DNA of 64,000 bases, taken from Muricea muricata (lineage: Eukaryota > Cnidaria > Anthozoa > Malacalcyonacea > Plexauridae). Below, piece by piece: positions 57,765-64,000 of the stretch. Made by a program: the position numbers and the translations under genes. How positions within the stretch are numbered: the stretch's first letter is position 1; each line of letters begins with the position of its first letter. Under the pieces are notes generated by a model that had not been told where the DNA came from, did no database searches, and saw only the letters and a list, made by a program, of their open reading frames with translations. The stretch covers positions 55,767,907 through 55,831,906 of the forward strand of contig OY979716.1 in the NCBI GenBank assembly GCA_963855995.1, given 5' to 3'.

Positions 57765-57836
57765 GGTTTCCTGGTGTCATGCTTAGCACTTTTGACTTGT
57801 AATCCAAGAATCCAAATTGAAATCCTTGCAGTAAAT
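57765..57836 (+). pseudogene. tRNA-Gln-like relic, unit 37
   Basis: CATGC form with CCTTGCAG 3' end; its loop reads CTTGTAA, unlike all others. Confidence 0.55.
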
Positions 57837-58369
57837 GCTATTATTTTGTACTTTTTGCCGCTTGATTCTGTAAAAATACTTTAAACTCGTGCCCGGCTTA
57901 CTTCTCAAGCGCTATTATTCTCGCCTAGTTTGGGAGAAGTCACGCTTTGGTTCCCGTACAATCCCATGATTTAGCCTATTCAAAAAGTTTGAAAACGAAG
58001 CACGATTAAACTATTTTGTTTCTGGCAAACAAATGTCCACAAACGTGCTATTTTCTTCTGTCATACATAAAAATTTCATCACGGATCCATTCGCGGAAAT
58101 CAGATACCTGGATGTTGATATAGAAGTGTTATACCATATGATTCCTGCATTGTTGCAAATGTTCTGGTTGTTCGAAGCGCATTATTGGAAAACATACAAA
58201 AGAGAAAATACAGTATGGAACAGGCGTGTAATAAAAAGCAAGACCGATAAAAGGAAATATACTTGAAACAAAGCATGAAAAAGTTTGACTTTCACATTAA
58301 AAAACAGCGAGAACTTAATTCTTTTTATTTATCCACACGAAACTACTACTCAATTCAAAATTACTTCCT

Positions 58370-58442
58370 TGGTCTGTGTGAGGATCGAACTCACGACATT
58401 GGCGTTATTAGCACCACGCTCTACCTACTGAGCTAACAGACC
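58370..58442 (-). tRNA. tRNA-Ile-AAT: tRNA-Ile (AAT), unit 37
   Basis: Same as unit 1. Confidence 0.97.
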
Positions 58443-58873
58443 GACCATTTCAAATGTGTAGATATAACGTTATTGTTGTAATCCAAGCACTGAAAATTTT
58501 CTCTTGTTTCGTATCAATTTCACTCAGTCACAAACTCAAAAGGAATTTGATATAGTATCAATCAATTTATGTGTAGACTTCTCGTTTTTGCAGGAGAGCC
58601 ACTGCATGTGTAATAGTATTAACAGCATGTTTGCCATTTGGTATAATTCAAACTATGGTTCCAGTACGATTACCTAATTCTAGAAAAAGTTAAAATTAGC
58701 TGGGGAAATCTGTAATGAATTTGTAGACAACCCTTCATCGAAGGTACGACAATTACATCATCTTCTAGAACGAATTCTTCTAGAAAAAATTAATTTCTCC
58801 AGCACTGGTGAGCAATGTAGTCAATATAAACATTCTCAATAGCAATTTTTAAAAAAGAACAAGAGGAAGAAAA

Positions 58874-58897
58874 CGTCCCTGGATGGATTTGAACCAT

Positions 58898-58930
<33 letters not shown>

Positions 58931-58947
58931 CATTGCGCCACAGAGAC
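58874..58947 (-). tRNA. tRNA-Asn-GTT: tRNA-Asn (GTT), unit 38
   Basis: Same as unit 1. Confidence 0.97.
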
Positions 58948-59076
58948 TTTCGCAAGATGTGAAAGTGCAGGTCACGTGCAAGATTAATCAAATGCCTTGC
59001 AAGATATGGACATATAGTTTAGACCTCAATGAACTGAAATGCTGGTGTAACTAAGCACGTGGTAAAAAAATTTAAG

Positions 59077-59148
59077 TAGCAGAGAACGGTTTCGATCCAC
59101 CGACCTCTGGGTTATGGGCCCAGCACGCTTCCACTGCGCCACTCTGCT
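59077..59148 (-). tRNA. tRNA-iMet-CAT: Initiator tRNA-Met (CAT), unit 38, T-stem changes
   Basis: A63G and C64T turn two T-stem pairs into wobble pairs, next to an existing G-T; a weakened T-stem. Confidence 0.92.
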
Positions 59149-59352
59149 TAATTTGCTAAATTGCATGCGTGGTTATGCATAAGCTAACTCAAATTAATTA
59201 ATTAACAAAATAATACGATATTATATTTTCCTTATATCTAAGAAAATCCTGTCTCTAAAGTTTCTCGTCTTCTAATTAAGCTTCACCTACCATTTTTTAT
59301 TCCGAAACACCTGCATTCTTGAGATGAATAGATGTGTGCAGCTTAGCTTGCT

Positions 59353-59424
59353 GGTTTCCTGGTGTCATGCTTAGCACTTTTGACTTTTAATCCAAGAATC
59401 CAAATTGAAATCTTGGCAGTAAAT
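59353..59424 (+). pseudogene. tRNA-Gln-like relic, unit 38
   Basis: CATGC form with AGCTT duplication. Confidence 0.55.
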
Positions 59425-59956
59425 GCTATTATTTTGTACTTTTTGCCGCTTGATTCCGTAAAAATACTTTAAACTCGTGCCCGGCTTACTTCTCAAGCGC
59501 TATTATTCTCGCCTAGTTTGGGAGAAGTCACGCTTCGGTTCCCGTACAATCCCATGATTTAGCCTATTCAAAAAGTTTGAAAACGAAGCACGATTAAACT
59601 ATTTTGTTTCTAGCAAACAAATGTCCACAAACGTGCTATTTTCTTCCGTCATACATAAAAATTTTATCACGGTTCCATTTGCGGAAATCAGACAACTTGA
59701 TGTTGATATAGAAGTGTTATACCATATGATTCCTGCATTGTTGCAAATGTTCTGGTTGTTCGAAGCGCATTATTGGAAAACATACAAAAGAGAAAATACA
59801 GTATGGAACAGGCCTGTAATAAAAAGCAAGACCGATAAAAGGAAATATACTTGAAACAAAGCATGAAAAAGTTTGACTTTCACATTTGAAACAGCGAAAA
59901 CTTAATTCTTTTTATTTATCCACACGAAACTACTACTCAATTCAAAATTACTTCCT

Positions 59957-60029
59957 TGGTCTGTGTGAGGATCGAACTCACGACATTGGCATTATTAGCA
60001 CCACGCTCTACCTACTGAGCTAACAGACC
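59957..60029 (-). tRNA. tRNA-Ile-AAT: tRNA-Ile (AAT), unit 38, C39T
   Basis: Last anticodon-stem pair becomes G-T. Confidence 0.95.
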
Positions 60030-60460
60030 GACCATTCCAAATGTGTAGATAAAACGTTATTGTTGTAATCCAAGCACTGAAAATTTTCTCTTGTTTCGTA
60101 TCAATTTCACTCAGTCACAAATTCAAAATGAATTTGAATTAGTATCAATCAATTTATGTGTAGACTTCTCGTTTTTGCAGGAGAGCCACTGCATGTGTAA
60201 TAGTATTAACAGCATGTTTGCCATTTGGTATAATTCAAACTATGGTTCTAGTACGATTACCTAATTCTAGAAAAAGTTAAAATTAGCTGGGGAAATCTGT
60301 AATGAATTTGTAGACAACCCTTCATCGAAGGTACGACAATTACATCATCTTCTAGAACGAATTCTTCTAGAAAAAATTAATTTCTCCAGCACTGGTGAGC
60401 AATGTAGTCAATATAACCATTCTCAATAGCAATTTTTAAAAAAGAACAAGAGGAAGAAAA

Positions 60461-60484
60461 CGTCCCTGGATGGATTTGAACCAT

Positions 60485-60517
<33 letters not shown>

Positions 60518-60534
60518 CATTGCGCCACAGAGAC
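60461..60534 (-). tRNA. tRNA-Asn-GTT: tRNA-Asn (GTT), unit 39
   Basis: Same as unit 1. Confidence 0.97.
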
Positions 60535-60663
60535 TTTCGCAAGATGTGAAAGTGCAGGTCACGTGCAAGATTAATCAAATGCCTTGCAAGATATGGACAT
60601 ATAGTTTAGACCTCAATGAACTGAAATGCTGGTGTAACTAAGCACGTGGTAAAAAAATTTAAG

Positions 60664-60735
60664 TAGCAGAGAGTGGTTTCGATCCACCGACCTCTGGGTT
60701 ATGGGCCCAGCACGCTTCCACTGCGCCACTCTGCT
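60664..60735 (-). tRNA. tRNA-iMet-CAT: Initiator tRNA-Met (CAT), unit 39
   Basis: Clean CAT copy. Confidence 0.97.
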
Positions 60736-60939
60736 TAATTTGCTAAATTGCATGCGTGGTTATGCATAAGCTAACTCAAATTAATTAATTAACAAAATAA
60801 TACGATATTATATTTTCCTTATATCTAAGAAAATCCTGTCTCTAAAGTTTCTGGTCTTCTAATTAAGCTTCACCTGCCATTTTTTATTTCGAAACACCTG
60901 CATTCTTGAGATGAATAGATGTGTGCAGCTTAGCTTGCT

Positions 60940-61011
60940 GGTTTCCTGGTGTCATGCTTAGCACTTTTGACTTTTAATCCAAGAATCCAAATTGAAATCT
61001 TGGCAGTAAAT
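60940..61011 (+). pseudogene. tRNA-Gln-like relic, unit 39
   Basis: CATGC form with AGCTT duplication. Confidence 0.55.
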
Positions 61012-61543
61012 GCTATTATTTTGTACTTTTTGCCGCTTGATTCCGTAAAAATACTTTAAACTCGTGCCCGGCTTACTTCTCAAGCGCTATTATTCTGGCC
61101 TAGTTTGGGAGAAGTCACGCTTCGGTTCCCGTACAATCCCATGATTTAGCCTATTCAAAAAGTTTGAAAACGAAGCACGATTAAACTATTTTGTTTCTGG
61201 CAAACAAATGTCCACAAACGTGCTATTTTCTTCCGTCATACATAAAAATTTCATCACGGTTCCATTTGCGGAAATCAGACAACTTGATGTTGATATAGAA
61301 GTGTTATACCATATGATTCCTGCATTGTTGCAAATGTTCTGGTTGTTCGAAGCGCATTATTGGAAAACATACAAAAGAGAAAATACAGTATGGAACAGGC
61401 CTGTAATAAAAAGCAAGACCGATAAAAGGAAATATACTTGAAACAAAGCATGAAAAAGTTTGACTTTCACATTTGAAACATCGAAAACTTAATTCTTTTT
61501 ATTCATCCACACGAAACTACTACTCAATTCAAAATTACTTCCT

Positions 61544-61616
61544 TGGTCTGTGTGAGGATCGAACTCACGACATTGGCGTTATTAGCACCACGCTCTACCT
61601 ACTGAGCTAACAGACC
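61544..61616 (-). tRNA. tRNA-Ile-AAT: tRNA-Ile (AAT), unit 39
   Basis: Same as unit 1. Confidence 0.97.
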
Positions 61617-62047
61617 GACCATTCCAAATGTGTAGATAAAACGTTATTGTTGTAATCCAAGCACTGAAAATTTTCTCTTGTTTCGTATCAATTTCACTCA
61701 GTCACAAATTCAAAACGAATTTGAATTAGTATCAATCAATTTATGTGTAGACTTCTCGTTTTTGCAGGAGAGCCACTGCATGTGTAATAGTATTAACAGC
61801 ATGTTTGCCATTTGGTATAATTCAAACTATGGTTCTAGTACGATTACCTAATTCTAGAAAAAGTTAAAATTAGCTGGGGAAATCTGTAATGAATTTGTAG
61901 ACAACCCTTCATCGAAGGTACGACAATTACATCATCTTCTAGAACGAATTCTTCTAGAAAAAATTAATTTCTCCAGCACTGGTGAGCAATGTAGTCAATA
62001 TAACCATTCTCAATAGCAATTTTTAAAAAAGAACAAGAGGAAAAAAA

Positions 62048-62071
62048 CGTCCCTGGATGGATTTGAACCAT

Positions 62072-62104
<33 letters not shown>

Positions 62105-62121
62105 CATTGCGCCACAGAGAC
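62048..62121 (-). tRNA. tRNA-Asn-GTT: tRNA-Asn (GTT), unit 40
   Basis: Gene as in unit 1; a flank change extends its terminator to T7. Confidence 0.97.
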
Positions 62122-62250
62122 TTTCGCAAGATGTGAAAGTGCAGGTCACGTGCAAGATTAATCAAATGCCTTGCAAGATATGGACATATAGTTTAGACCT
62201 CAATGAACTGAAATGCTGGTGTAACTAAGCACGTGGTAAAAAAATTTAAG

Positions 62251-62320
62251 TAGCAGAGAGTGGTTTCGATCCACCGACCTCTGGGTTATGGGCCCAGCAC
62301 GCTTCCACTGCGCCACTGCT
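62251..62320 (-). pseudogene. Initiator tRNA-Met with 2-bp acceptor deletion, unit 40
   Basis: Same deletion as unit 29. Confidence 0.88.
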
Positions 62321-62519
62321 TAATTTGCTAAATTGCATGCGTGGTTATGCATAAGCTAACTCAAATTAATTAATTAACAAAATAATACGATATTATATTT
62401 TCCTTATATCTAAGAAAATCCTGTCTCTAAAGTTTCTCGTCTTCTAATTAAGCTTCACCTACCATTTTTTATTCCGAAACACCTGCATTCTTGAGATGAA
62501 TAGATGTGTGCAGCTTGCT

Positions 62520-62591
62520 GGTTTCCTGGTGTCATGCTTAGCACTTTTGACTTTTAATCCAAGAATCCAAATTGAAATCCTTGCAGTAAAT
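62520..62591 (+). pseudogene. tRNA-Gln-like relic, unit 40
   Basis: CATGC form with CCTTGCAG 3' end. Confidence 0.55.
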
Positions 62592-63124
62592 GCTATTATT
62601 TTGTACTTTTTGCCGCTTGATTCTGTAAAAATACTTTAAACTCGTGCCCGGCTTACTTCTCAAGCGCTATTATTCTCGCCTAGTTTGGGAGAAGTCACGC
62701 TTTGGTTCCCGTACAATCCCATGATTTAGCCTATTCAAAAAGTTTGAAAACGAAGCACGATTAAACTATTTTGTTTCTGGCAAACAAATGTCCACAAACG
62801 TGCTATTTTCTTCTGTCATACATAAAAATTTCATCACGGATCCATTCGCGGAAATCAGATACCTGGATGTTGATATAGAAGTGTTATACCATATGATTCC
62901 TGCATTGTTGCAAATGTTCTGGTTGTTCGAAGCGCATTATTGGAAAACATACAAAAGAGAAAATACAGTATGGAACAGGCGTGTAATAAAAAGCAAGACC
63001 GATAAAAGGAAATATACTTGAAACAAAGCATGAAAAAGTTTGACTTTCACATTAAAAAACAGCGAAAACTTAATTGTTTTTATTTATCCACACGAAACTA
63101 CTACTCAATTCAAAATTACTTCCT

Positions 63125-63197
63125 TGGTCTGTGTGAGGATCGAACTCACGACATTGGCGTTATTAGCACCACGCTCTACCTACTGAGCTAACAGACC
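63125..63197 (-). tRNA. tRNA-Ile-AAT: tRNA-Ile (AAT), unit 40
   Basis: Same as unit 1. Confidence 0.97.
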
Positions 63198-63628
63198 GAC
63201 CATTTCAAATGTGTAGATATAACGTTATTGTTGTAATCCAAGCACTGAAAGTTTTCTCTTGTTTCGTATCAATTTCACTCAGTCACAAACTCAAAAGGAA
63301 TTTGATATAGTATCAATCAATTTATGTGTAGACTTCTCGTTTTTGCAGGAGAGCCACTGCATGTGTAATAGTATTAACAGCATGTTTGCCATTTGGTATA
63401 ATTCAAACTATGGTTCCAGTACGATTACCTAATTCTAGAAAAAGTTAAAATTAGCTGGGGAAATCTGTAATGAATTTGTAGACAACCCTTCATCGAAGGT
63501 ACGACAATTACATCATCTTCTAGAACGAATTCTTCTAGAAAAAATTAATTTCTCCAGCACTGGTGAGCAATGTAGTCAATATAAACATTCTCAATAGCAA
63601 TTTTTAAAAAAGAACAAGAGGAAGAAAA

Positions 63629-63702
63629 CGTCCCTGGATGGATTTGAACCATCAACCTTTGGGTTAACAGCCGAACGCGCTAACCCATTGCGCCACAGAG
63701 AC
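63629..63702 (-). tRNA. tRNA-Asn-GTT: tRNA-Asn (GTT), unit 41, G41C
   Basis: Anticodon stem gains a C29-C41 mismatch. Confidence 0.92.
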
Positions 63703-63831
63703 TTTCGCAAGATGTGAAAGTGCAGGTCACGTGCAAGATTAATCAAATGCCTTGCAAGATATGGACATATAGTTTAGACCTCAATGAACTGAAATGCTGG
63801 TGTAACTAAGCACGTGGTAAAAAAATTTAAG

Positions 63832-63903
63832 TAGCAGAGAGTGGTTTCGATCCACCGACCTCTGGGTTATGGGCCCAGCACGCTTCCACTGCGCCACTCT
63901 GCT
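63832..63903 (-). tRNA. tRNA-iMet-CAT: Initiator tRNA-Met (CAT), unit 41
   Basis: Clean CAT copy; the unit is cut by the window end. Confidence 0.97.
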
Positions 63904-64000
63904 TAATTTGCTAAATTGCATGCGTGGTTATGCATAAGCTAACTCAAATTAATTAATTAACAAAATAATACGATATTATATTTTCCTTATATCTAAGAAA

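Larger units (their letters stand above)
1..64000. repeat. Tandem array of ~1.58-kb tRNA-bearing units, 40.4 copies
   Basis: The same unit recurs from edge to edge: base 1 corresponds to base 1583, and successive Asn genes lie 1582 bp apart in most units. Exceptions are 1552 bp (unit 2 to 3), 1585 (10-11, 29-30, 30-31, 33-34), 1578 (20-21, 23-24, 36-37), 1587 (31-32, 35-36, 38-39, 39-40) and 1581 (37-38, 40-41), each explained by a small indel. Order along the plus strand: Asn(-), initiator Met(-), Gln-like relic(+), Gly-like patch(+), a spacer of about 400 bp, Ile(-), and a spacer of about 430 bp. Copies differ by scattered substitutions only. No unique flank or mobile-element gene is visible. 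Confidence 0.98.
43586..64000. repeat. Right block of the array (units 28/29-41)
   Basis: Diagnostic differences from the left block are CCTTATATCTAAG, TTCCGAAACACC, CAGACCGACC upstream of Ile, and GAATTTGAATTAG in the spacer. Seven units (29, 30, 31, 33, 35, 38, 39) have a 5-bp AGCTT duplication just before the Gln-like relic. Initiator genes here are either CAT-type or have a 2-bp deletion; no CGT copies are seen. Confidence 0.8.

Noticed and set aside
1..64000. CRISPR array or bacterial repeat
   Set aside because: Units are 1.58 kb with near-identical interiors, no short direct repeats with unique spacers, and eukaryotic tRNA features.
1..64000. 5S rRNA or SINE copies in the spacers
   Set aside because: I saw no 5S-like sequence, no poly-A tail or target-site duplication next to the Gln-like relic, and the relic sits at one fixed place in each unit.

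Overview
The whole window is one head-to-tail tandem array. A unit of about 1.58 kb is repeated 40.4 times with no unique flanking DNA at either edge. Every unit carries three tRNA genes on the minus strand in a fixed order, listed along the plus strand: tRNA-Asn(GTT), 74 nt; initiator tRNA-Met, 72 nt; and tRNA-Ile(AAT), 73 nt. That gives 41 Asn, 41 initiator-Met and 40 Ile copies, 122 tRNA genes or gene remnants. Each unit also holds a decayed tRNA-Gln-like relic on the plus strand and a fainter tRNA-Gly-like patch. The rest is AT-rich spacer in which I see no credible protein gene. Units are numbered 1 to 41 by their Asn gene; the distance between successive Asn genes is 1582 bp in most cases (range 1552-1587).

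The organism is a eukaryote and most likely an animal. The Ile anticodon is A34, which is eukaryotic. The initiator has A1-T72, A54 and A60 with C33, and a body very close to animal initiators. Each tRNA has internal A and B boxes and a T-run 3' of the gene, as expected for RNA polymerase III. I cannot name the species.

The array falls into two sequence blocks that switch inside unit 28, near 43.5 kb. The left block (units 1-28) has alternating subtypes. The right block (units 29-41) has its own markers and an irregular three-to-four-unit higher-order period. Small shared indels and linked substitutions point to unequal crossing-over or gene conversion.

The most interesting content is in the tRNAs themselves. 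Twelve of 41 initiator tRNAs, all in units 1-28, carry anticodon CGT instead of CAT with no other change. Most of the CAT copies in the same block are damaged instead (nine C56T, three G15C, only four clean). Five copies in the right block have lost 2 bp of the acceptor stem. Two adjacent Ile genes read AGT (Thr), and one Asn gene reads TTT (Lys). The array is therefore both a bulk source of three tRNAs and a reservoir of anticodon variants, including a potential ACG-reading initiator.
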